From Micromonospora sp. FIMYZ51 (GTDB lineage: Bacteria > Actinomycetota > Actinomycetes > Mycobacteriales > Micromonosporaceae), in assembly GCF_038246755.1 (NCBI RefSeq), contig NZ_CP134706.1:1364001-1428000 (forward strand): a stretch of 64,000 nt of DNA. Direction: 5' to 3'. The first letter of the stretch is position 1. Each line of letters opens with the position of its first letter. The notes beneath the pieces were generated by a model. That model was not told the origin of the DNA. It did no database searches and was given only the letters and a program-made list of their open reading frames with translations. The translations under genes and the position numbers were made by a program. Positions 10,271 to 18,524 of the stretch are shown piece by piece.

Positions 10271-12967
10271 ATGAGATCCTTCGTCCATGCCGGAAGAAGT
10301 TCGTTGCTGGCGGCGGCGGTGCTCGTCTCCGCCGTAGTGCCGGCCGTGGTGGCAGCACAGACGCCGGCTTCGGCCGCGACCCAGGCGACCTACTATGTCG
10401 CCCCGGGCGGCAGCGACACCAACCCGGGCACGATCAGCGCACCATTCAGGACCGTGCAGCGCGCGAGGGACGCGGTCCGCACGATAAACGCCAACATGAC
10501 CGGCGACATCTACGTCTACCTGCGCGGCGGAAGCTACCCGGTGAACAGCACGATCGAGTTCGGGCCGAGCGACTCCGGCACCAACGGCTACCGGGTCAGC
10601 TACGCCGCGTACCCCAACGAGACGCCGGTGCTTGAGGGCGGCGTGCAGGTGACCGGCTGGACCCAGCACAGCGGCAACATCTGGAAGGCGCCGCTGGACC
10701 GGGCCACCAAGCTGCGGGCGCTCTACGTCAATGGCCAGCGCGCCTACCTGGCAGCCAAGACGATCAACTCCGGGGGCTGCCAGGGGACGTACAACATCAC
10801 CGCCGGACAGGCCGACTGGGCCTGGGAGTCCGGCTCGCAGTGCGCTGGCGCGCGATACAGCCTGACCGACTTCCCGGCCATCGCCCGGAACCAGGAAGAC
10901 ATCGAGATCGAGACGGCGACGACCTGGACCACGGCCATCGTGGGTGTCCGCCAGGTGACCACGAGTGCGGACGGCGCGAGCCGGGTCGCGACGTTCCAGC
11001 AACCGGGTGCCGCTATCGCGCAGGGCGCGTTCAACGGCAACGCCCAGATCAACGGCAGCCACAAGGTCATGAACGCCTACGAGTTCCTGGACGCGCCGGG
11101 GGAGTTCTACTTCGACAAGTCCAGCCGGACCGTGTACTACTACAAATCCAGCGCCGAGAACATGTCGACCGCGACGGTCTTCGCGCCGAACAACGTATCC
11201 ACCGTGCTGCGGGTCGCCGGCACCTCGACGAGCAGCCACGCTCGCAACATCACCTTTTCCGGCCTGACCGTGCAGCACTCGGACTGGAACCTGTTCAACG
11301 TGGCCGGCTCGGTCTACAAGCAGGCGCAACAGGGCAATCTGGGGGCACAGGCGTACGCGAAGGGTAACTTCCACGTCTACTACTACCGCAACGTCGACGT
11401 CACGCCCGGCATCATCCACCTGCAAAACGCCGACGGGATCCTGCTGCAACGCAACCGGATCCAGCACACCGGTGCCGACGGAATCAACCTGGTCAACGAC
11501 GTGACGGACACCCAGTTGATCGGCAACTACACAAACGACGTCGCCGGCTCCGCCATCTCCGTGGGCCACCCGCAGCACGTCTACCTCGGGGACCACACGT
11601 CGAGCAATCGCGAGAAATATCCGCCGCAGGTCGAGGGGCTACCGAAGAACATCCAGATCAAGAACAACTACATCCACGACAGCGCGGTGTTGTTCAACGG
11701 GCACGGCGCGGTCGCGGCCTACTTCGTCGATTCCCTCACCGTGCAGCACAACCGCATCGAGAAGGCGCCGTGGGCGGGCATCACGCTCGGTTGGGGGTGG
11801 TGGAACTTCGACGGGTCCGCCGGGTCGATCGTGCCCAACCGGCCGACCACGACGGCGAAGAACAACAACATCAGCTACAACCACATCATCGACACCGTGC
11901 AGCGCCTCAGCGACACGGCCCCCATCTACACGCTGGGCAGCCAGCCGGGCACCACGGTCACCAACAACTACCTCCAGGGCGTGCCGGCCGGCCACAAGTA
12001 CGGGCTGCACCCGGACGAGGGCTCGGCGTACCTGACCTTCCGCGACAACGTGCTGAGCGTGGACAAGAACATCACCTGGATGATCAATTCCGACGACTTC
12101 GGCCGCAAGCACGATCTGAACATCACGCAGACGTACGGACCGATCAACAAGGTCTCCAACAAGAATCTGCCGAACAGCACGATTCACGACATCCTTGTCT
12201 CCGCCGACTATGTCTGGCCGGCACCGGCCTATGGCATCGCCGTGAACTCCGGGCTTGAGGAGCCGTACCGGGACATCACCGGGCCGCGCAACCTGCCGCT
12301 GGCGGACTACGCCCTACCGGCCAGCACGTTCGTCGCCAGCGGGACGTCCTCGATCCCGATCCGGAGCACCGGTGACCCGACCAGGACGATCTGGTTGGCG
12401 CCGGCCGGTACCACCACCTTCACCGCCGGCCCGACGATGACCAGGGCGGCGGGCAACGCCACCTCCATAGCCGTGCCGACCTCGTCGGGGGAGTACCGGC
12501 TCTACGTCGTCGACGCCCAGGGCAATCGATCGGCCGAGTCCAGGTCGCTCGTCCGGCAGCAGGGCACCGGCGGTGGGCAGGGCGTACAACTCGTGGGCGG
12601 CCAGTCCGGCCGTTGCATCGAGGTCCCGGGCGGCACCACCGCCAACGGCACCCAGGTGCAGCTCTGGGACTGTGCCGGCAGCACGCATCAGCGGTGGACC
12701 TACACCGCCAGCAAGCAGCTGACCGGGTACGGCAACAAGTGCCTGGACGCCAACGGTGCGGGTACGACCAACGGCACCACGGTCATCATCTGGGACTGCC
12801 ATGGTGGTCTCAATCAGCAGTGGAACATCAACGCTGATGGCACCATCACGAACGTTCAGTCGGGGCTGTGTGTCGATGCCAATGGTGCCGCCACCGCCAA
12901 CGGCACGAAGATCATTCTTTGGTCGTGCAACGGCGGGGCGAACCAGCAGTGGAGTCGGCGCAGCTGA
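10271..12967 (+). CDS. Secreted right-handed beta-helix glycosidase (GH141-like) with ricin-type CBM13
   Basis: An 898-residue exported protein. ATG at 10271 is preceded by AAGGGGCGGTA and a signal peptide ending at about residue 36. The mature protein begins YYVAPGGSDTNPGT...APFRTVQRARDAV, the hallmark of beta-helix polysaccharide enzymes. The middle shows N-rich coil repeats (NGADG/NNY/HNRIEKAP). Residues ~775-898 are a ricin-B domain with GRCIEVPGG, KCLDANG and LCVDANG. The overall architecture resembles GH141 (alpha-fucosidase/xylanase). Other beta-helix families such as GH120 or polysaccharide lyases remain possible. A strong terminator follows. Confidence 0.8.
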   Translation: MRSFVHAGRSSLLAAAVLVSAVVPAVVAAQTPASAATQATYYVAPGGSDTNPGTISAPFRTVQRARDAVRTINANMTGDIYVYLRGGSYPVNSTIEFGPSDSGTNGYRVSYAAYPNETPVLEGGVQVTGWTQHSGNIWKAPLDRATKLRALYVNGQRAYLAAKTINSGGCQGTYNITAGQADWAWESGSQCAGARYSLTDFPAIARNQEDIEIETATTWTTAIVGVRQVTTSADGASRVATFQQPGAAIAQGAFNGNAQINGSHKVMNAYEFLDAPGEFYFDKSSRTVYYYKSSAENMSTATVFAPNNVSTVLRVAGTSTSSHARNITFSGLTVQHSDWNLFNVAGSVYKQAQQGNLGAQAYAKGNFHVYYYRNVDVTPGIIHLQNADGILLQRNRIQHTGADGINLVNDVTDTQLIGNYTNDVAGSAISVGHPQHVYLGDHTSSNREKYPPQVEGLPKNIQIKNNYIHDSAVLFNGHGAVAAYFVDSLTVQHNRIEKAPWAGITLGWGWWNFDGSAGSIVPNRPTTTAKNNNISYNHIIDTVQRLSDTAPIYTLGSQPGTTVTNNYLQGVPAGHKYGLHPDEGSAYLTFRDNVLSVDKNITWMINSDDFGRKHDLNITQTYGPINKVSNKNLPNSTIHDILVSADYVWPAPAYGIAVNSGLEEPYRDITGPRNLPLADYALPASTFVASGTSSIPIRSTGDPTRTIWLAPAGTTTFTAGPTMTRAAGNATSIAVPTSSGEYRLYVVDAQGNRSAESRSLVRQQGTGGGQGVQLVGGQSGRCIEVPGGTTANGTQVQLWDCAGSTHQRWTYTASKQLTGYGNKCLDANGAGTTNGTTVIIWDCHGGLNQQWNINADGTITNVQSGLCVDANGAATANGTKIILWSCNGGANQQWSRRS

Positions 12968-12975
12968 GAAACCGG

Positions 12976-13010
12976 GTCCGGGGCCAGGCGCTACCTGCCT
13001 GGCCCCGGAC
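12976..13010 (+). terminator. Strong hairpin terminator after GH141-like gene
   Basis: A perfect 14-bp stem (GTCCGGGGCCAGGC and its complement) closes a 7-base loop nine bases after the stop. There is no T-run, as is usual for actinomycete terminators. Confidence 0.75.
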
Positions 13011-13154
13011 GGTCGTCTCGACGGAGTTGCCGAGGGGTCTCCGGCGGCGGCACAGGCCGCGCGAACCGGCCACCTCGCGGGTGCCCCGGTAGGGGCGCGG
13101 TGCTGATCGGGCTCAGGTGAAAACGTTCACAAGGGCATGGCCGCCGGTAGCTTG

Positions 13155-13192
13155 CCGACAGCATGTCGGTATCTTTGCCGACATGCTGTCGG
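13155..13192. promoter_or_regulatory. Double dyad operator before the HrtBA-like exporter
   Basis: Two 15-base arms (13155-13169 CCGACAGCATGTCGG; 13178-13192 CCGACATGCTGTCGG) are exact reverse complements separated by 8 bases. Each arm is itself a CCGACA-N3-TGTCGG dyad. This is a pattern of two adjacent repressor-dimer sites. The TetR gene at the end of the same operon is the obvious candidate binder. The site lies 25 bases before the permease ATG and would block transcription. A looser GTGAA-N4-TTCAC dyad lies upstream at 13117-13130. Confidence 0.65.
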
Positions 13193-13216
13193 TTATTTTT
13201 CGGATCTGGTAAGCCC

Positions 13217-14347
13217 ATGTTCCTCGCCATTCGCGAACTTGCCTTCGCCCGCGGCCGATTCGCCCTCATGGGTGTCGTGGTCGCGCTCATCGCGATCCTC
13301 ACCGTGCTCCTGAGCGGTCTCTCCGTCGGGCTGGTGAACGACGGTGTCTCCGGCCTGCAACGGCTCCCCGTGACCTCGCTTGCCTTCCAGCACGAGGTGG
13401 CCAAGGACTCGGCGTTCTCCCGCAGCGTGGTGCCGACCGAAGCCGTCGCCACCTGGGCCGAGCAGCCCGGTGTGGCGGAGGCGGCGCCACTCGGCAACAC
13501 CCTGGCCAACGGGCGGACCGACCGGGACGTCGAGATCGACCTCGCCCTCTTCGGCGTCGAACTCGGTTCGTTCCTCGACCCGGCCGTCGCCGAGGGCAAC
13601 CGCCTCGCCGGGGAGGGAGAGGTGGTGATCAGCGCCACCGCGGCCGAGGAGGGGATCGCGGTGGGCGACACCATCTTCGTCGAGCCCGCCGGCACCGGGC
13701 TCAAGGTGGTGGGCGTACTCGCCGATCAACACACCTTTGGTCACGTCGACATCGGCTACCTGTCCCTGCGTACCTGGCAGGAGGTGAAGGCCGGGGTGCG
13801 CCCGGGCGACGTGCCCGCCGAGCGCATCTACGACGAGATGACCGCGGTCGCCGTCCGCGCCGCGGACGGTGCCGATGTCGACCTGACGGCCGGCGACGAG
13901 GCGGCGGGCACGACCTCGATGACCCGCGAGGAGTCGTACGGTGCCTCGCCGGGTTACACCGCCGAGACCTCGACCCTCCAGTTGATCCAGGTCTTCCTCT
14001 ACGCGATCTCCGCGCTCGTGGTGGGCGCCTTCTTCACGGTGCTCACGGTGCAACGCAAGCAGGAGATCGCCGTGCTGCGGGCGCTCGGCGCGAGCACCCG
14101 CTACCTGCTTCGGGACAGCCTGCTGCAATCGGTGGTGCTCCTCGTCCTCTCCGCCGCGACCGGTGTGGCCCTCGGTGTCGCGGCCGGCGCCGCCATCTCC
14201 TCCACCCCGATGCCGTTCGTGCTGGAGGCCGGCCCCATCCTGACCGCCACCGCCCTGCTGCTCGTCCTGGGCGTCATCGGTGCCGCGGTGGCCGTCCTAC
14301 GTATCACCCGCGTCGACCCGCTCACCGCGCTCGGAGGCAACCGATGA
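13217..14347 (+). CDS. ABC exporter permease, FtsX/MacB type (HrtB-like)
   Basis: A 376-residue membrane protein. An N-terminal TM helix (~15-37) is followed by a ~200-residue extracytoplasmic MacB-like domain, then three C-terminal helices (~265-290, ~310-340, ~350-370) with RKQEIAVLRALGAS between the first two, as in FtsX-family permeases. The domain order and length fit HrtB/DevC-like half-transporters. ATG at 13217 begins MFLAIRELAFARG, the usual family start; the in-frame sequence before it lies in the operator. It overlaps the ATPase by ATGA. Heme export is known for HrtBA; here the substrate is inferred from operon layout only. Confidence 0.8.
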   Translation: MFLAIRELAFARGRFALMGVVVALIAILTVLLSGLSVGLVNDGVSGLQRLPVTSLAFQHEVAKDSAFSRSVVPTEAVATWAEQPGVAEAAPLGNTLANGRTDRDVEIDLALFGVELGSFLDPAVAEGNRLAGEGEVVISATAAEEGIAVGDTIFVEPAGTGLKVVGVLADQHTFGHVDIGYLSLRTWQEVKAGVRPGDVPAERIYDEMTAVAVRAADGADVDLTAGDEAAGTTSMTREESYGASPGYTAETSTLQLIQVFLYAISALVVGAFFTVLTVQRKQEIAVLRALGASTRYLLRDSLLQSVVLLVLSAATGVALGVAAGAAISSTPMPFVLEAGPILTATALLLVLGVIGAAVAVLRITRVDPLTALGGNR

Positions 14348-15027
14348 CTGCCGTGCTGTCCCTGTCCGACGTCACCCTGCTGCACGGTGACGGCGACGAC
14401 ACCGTCACCGCCCTCGACCAGGTCGACCTGGAGGTCGCGGCGGGCGAACTGGTCGCGATCGTCGGCCCCTCGGGTGCCGGAAAGTCCAGCCTGCTCGCCG
14501 TCTGCGGAGCCCTCATCCGGCCCACCTCGGGCGAGATCCGGCTCGACGATCTCGATCTCACCGCGCTGCCGCCGCGCCGGCTCACCGCGATCCGCCGCGA
14601 ACGGATCGGATTCGTGTTCCAGAGCGGGAACCTTCTCCCCGCCCTCACCAGCCTCGACCAGATCCGGCTGCCGCTGACCTTCGGCAAGTACGCCAACCCC
14701 CGCGATCCCCGGGAACTACTGGCCGAGGTCGGCATGTCGCACAAGGCCGATCGCCGCCCGCATCAGCTCTCCGGCGGTGAACGGCAGCGGGTCGGTATCG
14801 CCCGGGCTCTCGTCACCCGCCCGCAGGTGCTGCTTGTCGACGAGCCGACCGCCGCGCTGGACCGCCAGCGCAGCCAGGACGTCGTCGCCCTGCTGGCCCG
14901 CGAGGCACATGACCACGGCGTCGCCACCGTCATGGTCACCCATGATCACGAGGTGCTGCACCACTGCGACCGGGTGCTTGAGATGATTGACGGACGCTTG
15001 ATGATCGCCGAGCCCAGCGCCGCCTGA
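14344..15027 (+). CDS. ABC exporter ATP-binding protein (HrtA/LolD-like)
   Basis: A 227-residue cytoplasmic ATPase for the preceding permease. Walker A is GPSGAGKSS (~41-49), Q-loop FVFQSGNLLP (~94), signature LSGGERQR (~142), Walker B QVLLVDEPTAALD (~160) and switch histidine VTHDHEV (~200). The length matches MacB/HrtA single-domain ATPases. The 4-base overlap with the permease implies coupled translation. It is followed by a TetR regulator after 44 bases. Confidence 0.88.
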   Translation: MTAVLSLSDVTLLHGDGDDTVTALDQVDLEVAAGELVAIVGPSGAGKSSLLAVCGALIRPTSGEIRLDDLDLTALPPRRLTAIRRERIGFVFQSGNLLPALTSLDQIRLPLTFGKYANPRDPRELLAEVGMSHKADRRPHQLSGGERQRVGIARALVTRPQVLLVDEPTAALDRQRSQDVVALLAREAHDHGVATVMVTHDHEVLHHCDRVLEMIDGRLMIAEPSAA

Positions 15028-15071
15028 GCGCCGCCGATCACCGTCGATCAACGGCCCAGGAGGAGGAGCGG

Positions 15072-15674
15072 GTGCCGCGCATCCAGGCAGCCACCGTTGC
15101 CGAGCACCACGCTCGGCAACGGCGCGCCCTGCTGGACGCCGCCCGCGCCCTGCTGGCCGAGGAGGAGCGGGCACCGTCGATGGCAGCGGTCGGGCGTCGT
15201 GCGGGGCTCGCCCGCAGCAGCGTCTACCAGTACTTCACCTCTGCCGACGAGCTCCTCGCGGCCGTGGTCGCCGACGTGTTTCCGAAGTGGGCCAGCCAGA
15301 TTCTGAACCGGGTGATGGCGGCACCGACTCCGGCCACCCGGGTGTGGGCGTACGTGGCGGCCAGCGTGGACCTGTTCGCGAGCTCCGAGCAGGCGGTGGC
15401 GCGCGTCCTCACCCAGGTGGTGGAGCCGCGCCTGCTACAGGGGCCGATGGAGCAGTTCCACGCCCAGCTCCAGGTGCCCCTGCGGCAGGCGCTCGCCGAC
15501 TTCGGCGAGCCCGAGCCGGAGACGATGGCCCAACTCGTCGACTCCCTCATCGTGCAGGCGTCCCGGGAGGTCGCGGTCGCCGACCGGACGAAGGTGGCGC
15601 CGATCAGAGAGGTCACGTTGGCCCGGCTACGTCGGCTGCTCGGCCCGTACCTCGGGCTGGATCCGCAGGACTGA
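15072..15674 (+). CDS. TetR-family regulator of the ABC exporter operon
   Basis: A 200-residue repressor. GTG at 15072 follows AGGAGGAG at 15061-15068. The N-terminal HTH is seen in SMAAVGRRAGLARSSVYQYF (~37-56). The C-terminal helical ligand domain is of the TetR_C type. It is the third gene of the exporter operon, so it probably autoregulates through the double dyad at 13155-13192. The HrtR/HrtBA arrangement in corynebacteria is a precedent. The inducer is unknown. Confidence 0.85.
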   Translation: MPRIQAATVAEHHARQRRALLDAARALLAEEERAPSMAAVGRRAGLARSSVYQYFTSADELLAAVVADVFPKWASQILNRVMAAPTPATRVWAYVAASVDLFASSEQAVARVLTQVVEPRLLQGPMEQFHAQLQVPLRQALADFGEPEPETMAQLVDSLIVQASREVAVADRTKVAPIREVTLARLRRLLGPYLGLDPQD

Positions 15675-15860
15675 AACACACCCGCCGGGCGGCGCGCGGC
15701 GAGTCCTACCTGGCGAACTTCGAGCATCTCGTCGTGCTCGCCACCGAGACGCCGTGGCCGGTCGCGGTGCGCAAGCTGGGCCTGCGCCGGTTCCACCGCT
15801 ACCCGGCCGAACTGGCCTGCTTGCCGGCGTCTGGTGATGGTGTCGGCAGGTGCGGGTTGT
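15675..15860 (+). pseudogene. Possible gene remnant between tetR and GH43
   Basis: In the plus frame around 15700-15830 the translation (ESYLANFEHLVVLATE, then WPVAVRKLGLRRFHRYPAE) has protein-like composition, unlike the Arg/Pro shadows typical of this genome. It has no start codon with a ribosome site and runs into the 3' end of the convergent GH43 gene. It may be the decayed end of a lost gene. No family is recognised. Confidence 0.25.
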
Positions 15861-17675
15861 TCAGGCGCGCGACCACTGCATGCTGGTCGCGGAGCTGCAC
15901 GTGCGTTGCTCCAGCGCGGCACCGGCGGTGGTCGAGCCGCCGACCACGTTCAGGCACTTGTTGCTGTTGACATTGACCAGCTGGAAGTAGCTGTCGCCGG
16001 TCGACCGCCAGGTGAACACCTGGTTCAGGCCGTCGTGGCAGGTGTACTGGATGACCTGCGCCCCGTCAGCGGTGGAGACGTTCGAGATGTCGATGCACTT
16101 GCCGCTGTTGACGCTCTGGAGCCGGACGTTGCCGTTGCCCGCGTCGAGGAAGCGCCACTGCTGCCAGGGGTTGCCGTTGCTGGTCCACTGGCCGATCACG
16201 GCCAGGTCGTTCATGTTGGGTGACTGGACGTCGATCACCTGACCGCTGTTGCGGTTGATGATCCGGTACGACGCCGGCGTCGACGTGCCGCCGCTGCTGA
16301 ACTGCCACCAGTCGACGTTGAACAGGCTGCCCGAGCCGCCGGTGAAGCGCAGGTACAGGTCACGGGTGCCGGTCGCTCCGCTGACCGGGCAGGAGGTGTC
16401 GACCCAGTTCTGCCAGCCGCCGGTACCGGAGACCCGGCAGGTGCCGACCAGTGGACCGGTGGCGCTGTCGAGGCGTACCTCGATGGTGCCGCCGGACGCG
16501 GCCGAGGCCACCCGCGCGGTGAAGGAGGCCGCGCCGGTGCCGAACGCGACGCCCTTGACCTTGATCCAGTCGCCGTTCTCGATCCAACCGACGTTCATGC
16601 TGCCGCTGCTGGCGCGTTCGGTCTCGATGCCGGAACCCCAGGCGATCGTCTCGGCCTCCTGCCGGACGTACGGGTTGAGGGTGCCGATCTGCGGGGCACC
16701 GGCGGTGGTCATGTTCATCGTCGGGATCGTGCCGTCGGCCCGGTAGGTGAACTTCTCCACCGCCACCGAGCGGGTGAAGCCGCCGCCGCCGGGCAGGGCG
16801 CCGTTGTGATAGAAGAAGTACGATCCGCCGTTGAAGTCGATGATGCCGGGATGGTTCGTGAAGCTGGCACCCTGCCGGGGCATGACCGTGCCGCGGTAGG
16901 TCCACGGTCCGGTGGGGCCGGGGGCGGTGGAGTAGGCGATGAACTCGCTACAGCACTCGGCGGCCCAGATCATGTAGTAGGTGCCGTTGCGCTTGTATAC
17001 CCAGGGCCCCTCCTCGTAGAGGGTGGGTCGGCTGGCGTTGCCGGTGCGGGTGCCGAAGCCGGCGGTGGTCAGCGGGATCTGGGTCAGGCCGCCGCTGAAC
17101 GAAATCATGTCGGGGTTCAGCCGCACGTACCACAGGTTGGGGTTGCCCCAGTAGAGGTACGCCTGGCCGTTGTCGTCGATGAACGCGTGCGGGTCGATCT
17201 CACCGTTCTCCAGCAGGGGGCGGCCCAGGGCGTCCCGGAACGGCCCGGTGGGGCTGCTGGACACACCGACTCCGATGGCCATCCGCCCGGTGGCCCGGTT
17301 CTTCACCGGCACGTACCAGTAGAACTGGCCGTTGCGTTCGATGACGTGCCCGGCCCAGGCGTCGGCGCTGGCCCAGCTGAACGTGGCCAGGTTCATCGGT
17401 ACGCCGTGGTCGGTCCAGTTCACCATGTCGGCCGACGAGAAGACCCGCCACTCGCGCATGGTGAAGTACGTCGAACCGTCCTCGTCGCGCCCGGTGTAGA
17501 GGTACACCCGGCCGTTGTGCACAAGCGGGGCCGGGTCGGCGGTGTAGATGTGCTGCACGATCGGGTTGTCGGCCTTGGCGGTCGTGGCCGGCAGCACTGC
17601 CACGACGGCACAGACGCTCATCAGCAGGGCGAGTAGCCCGCTGGCTGTGCGGCGACCCGCGAGGGACCTTCCCAT
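15861..17675 (-). CDS. Secreted GH43 arabinosidase/xylosidase with CBM6 and ricin-type domain
   Basis: A 604-residue exported enzyme for arabinoxylan or arabinan side chains. ATG at 17675 follows GAGG and begins the signal peptide MGRSLAGRRTASGLLALLMS; ATG at 17717 (with AAGG) is an alternative. The GH43 five-blade propeller (~38-345) shows the base Asp in YTADPAPLV (D47), the modulator Asp in GEIDPHAF and the acid Glu in YEEGPWVYK. A CBM6 module follows (RQEAETIAW...NVDWWQF, ~350-470), then a ricin-B domain (QVIDVQSPN, KCIDIS, KCLNVVG) to the end. The operator at 17818-17831 matches that of GH10, so the two are probably co-regulated. Confidence 0.9.
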   Translation of the reverse strand: MGRSLAGRRTASGLLALLMSVCAVVAVLPATTAKADNPIVQHIYTADPAPLVHNGRVYLYTGRDEDGSTYFTMREWRVFSSADMVNWTDHGVPMNLATFSWASADAWAGHVIERNGQFYWYVPVKNRATGRMAIGVGVSSSPTGPFRDALGRPLLENGEIDPHAFIDDNGQAYLYWGNPNLWYVRLNPDMISFSGGLTQIPLTTAGFGTRTGNASRPTLYEEGPWVYKRNGTYYMIWAAECCSEFIAYSTAPGPTGPWTYRGTVMPRQGASFTNHPGIIDFNGGSYFFYHNGALPGGGGFTRSVAVEKFTYRADGTIPTMNMTTAGAPQIGTLNPYVRQEAETIAWGSGIETERASSGSMNVGWIENGDWIKVKGVAFGTGAASFTARVASAASGGTIEVRLDSATGPLVGTCRVSGTGGWQNWVDTSCPVSGATGTRDLYLRFTGGSGSLFNVDWWQFSSGGTSTPASYRIINRNSGQVIDVQSPNMNDLAVIGQWTSNGNPWQQWRFLDAGNGNVRLQSVNSGKCIDISNVSTADGAQVIQYTCHDGLNQVFTWRSTGDSYFQLVNVNSNKCLNVVGGSTTAGAALEQRTCSSATSMQWSRA

Positions 17676-17817
17676 GATTGTTGTCCTCAGGGTGAACTGT
17701 CGTCGGGTTAACGGCATGGTGGTGACCTTTCTGGCTGCGGTCGTGCGCGTGACCAGAGGTGCGACAGCGGTGTGATCTCTCCATGCGGAGGCCATCGAAG
17801 CCATTTGAATAGCTCGA

Positions 17818-17848
17818 TGTGAGCGTTAACATACTCCGCTGTTAACAG
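17818..17848. promoter_or_regulatory. LacI-type operator plus CTGTTAACAG dyad upstream of GH43
   Basis: TGTGAGCGTTAACA (17818-17831) is the near-inverse of the GH10 operator. Eight bases away lies the perfect 10-base dyad CTGTTAACAG (17839-17848). A TGTTAACAG core recurs upstream of GH16 near 35614. These sites lie in the divergent region between GH43 and the lipoprotein at 17892. Confidence 0.55.
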
Positions 17849-17891
17849 GCTCGCAAGACAGCCGTAGATGGTTTGACATACGCTGAACTCC

Positions 17892-18431
17892 ATGCGTACG
17901 AAGTGGTGGGTTCTAGTCGCGGCCGGCGTCCTGGCCGCGACCGCCGGGTGTGCCGGATTGCCGGCGGACCGGGCGTCGACCCAGTCCCGGAAGCTCGTGA
18001 CCGGGCCGTCGACGACAATCGTTGAGCCACCACGAGAACTGCTGATCCGCGACGCCGAGGGCAGCTATCCCACCGACTCGTACGCCGGGCTGACCGTGGC
18101 GGTGGCGGGGTTCGTGGTGCACCGCGTGCCGGTGGCAGGTGTGGAGGAGTTCGACGCTGGCCTACGCGATCGGTACCCGCAGTTCCGGCTCACCTTCGCC
18201 GACGCCCGACACCCTCGCCTGCTCCTGCACGAGGTGGCGAAGCGCATCGGGACGGACATCGCGTACTGGCGTGCTGAAGGGGTTGTGGTCGCGGCGGTGA
18301 CGCCGCGTGCCGACGGGTCCGGGGTCGAGGTCATGGTCGACCGGGCCAGCGCCAAGCTGGCCGACACCATGCGGGCGCGGTACGGGTTTGCGGACCTCGC
18401 GTTCACTGCGGGTGAGATAACTCCCGCCTGA
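17892..18431 (+). CDS. Secreted lipoprotein of unknown function
   Basis: 179 residues with a short signal sequence and a lipobox-like TAGC (Cys ~19-20), so it is probably membrane-anchored outside the cell. The mature domain alternates strands and helices (LTVAVAGFVVHRVPV; FADARHPRLLLHEVAKRIG; VVVAAVTPRADGSGVEVMVDRAS) with no recognised motif. The last part resembles small alpha/beta domains rather than a substrate-binding protein. ATG is at 17892. TTGACA at 17873-17878 is too close to the start to be its own -35. It is divergent from GH43; a terminator follows at 18475. Confidence 0.65.
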   Translation: MRTKWWVLVAAGVLAATAGCAGLPADRASTQSRKLVTGPSTTIVEPPRELLIRDAEGSYPTDSYAGLTVAVAGFVVHRVPVAGVEEFDAGLRDRYPQFRLTFADARHPRLLLHEVAKRIGTDIAYWRAEGVVVAAVTPRADGSGVEVMVDRASAKLADTMRARYGFADLAFTAGEITPA

Positions 18432-18474
18432 CGGTCGCGCCCAGCCCTCGGCGAGAAGGTGTCGACCGGACGAG

Positions 18475-18507
18475 GGGGCCGGCGGACGGTGGCGTCCGGC
18501 CGGCCCC
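18475..18507. terminator. Convergent terminator between lipoprotein and MFS exporter
   Basis: GGGGCCGGCGGACG, a four-base loop, and a complementary arm with a single bulged C form a long GC stem. It lies between the plus-strand lipoprotein and the minus-strand MFS gene and can serve both. Confidence 0.6.
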
Positions 18508-18524
18508 GACGAACGACAGCGGAA

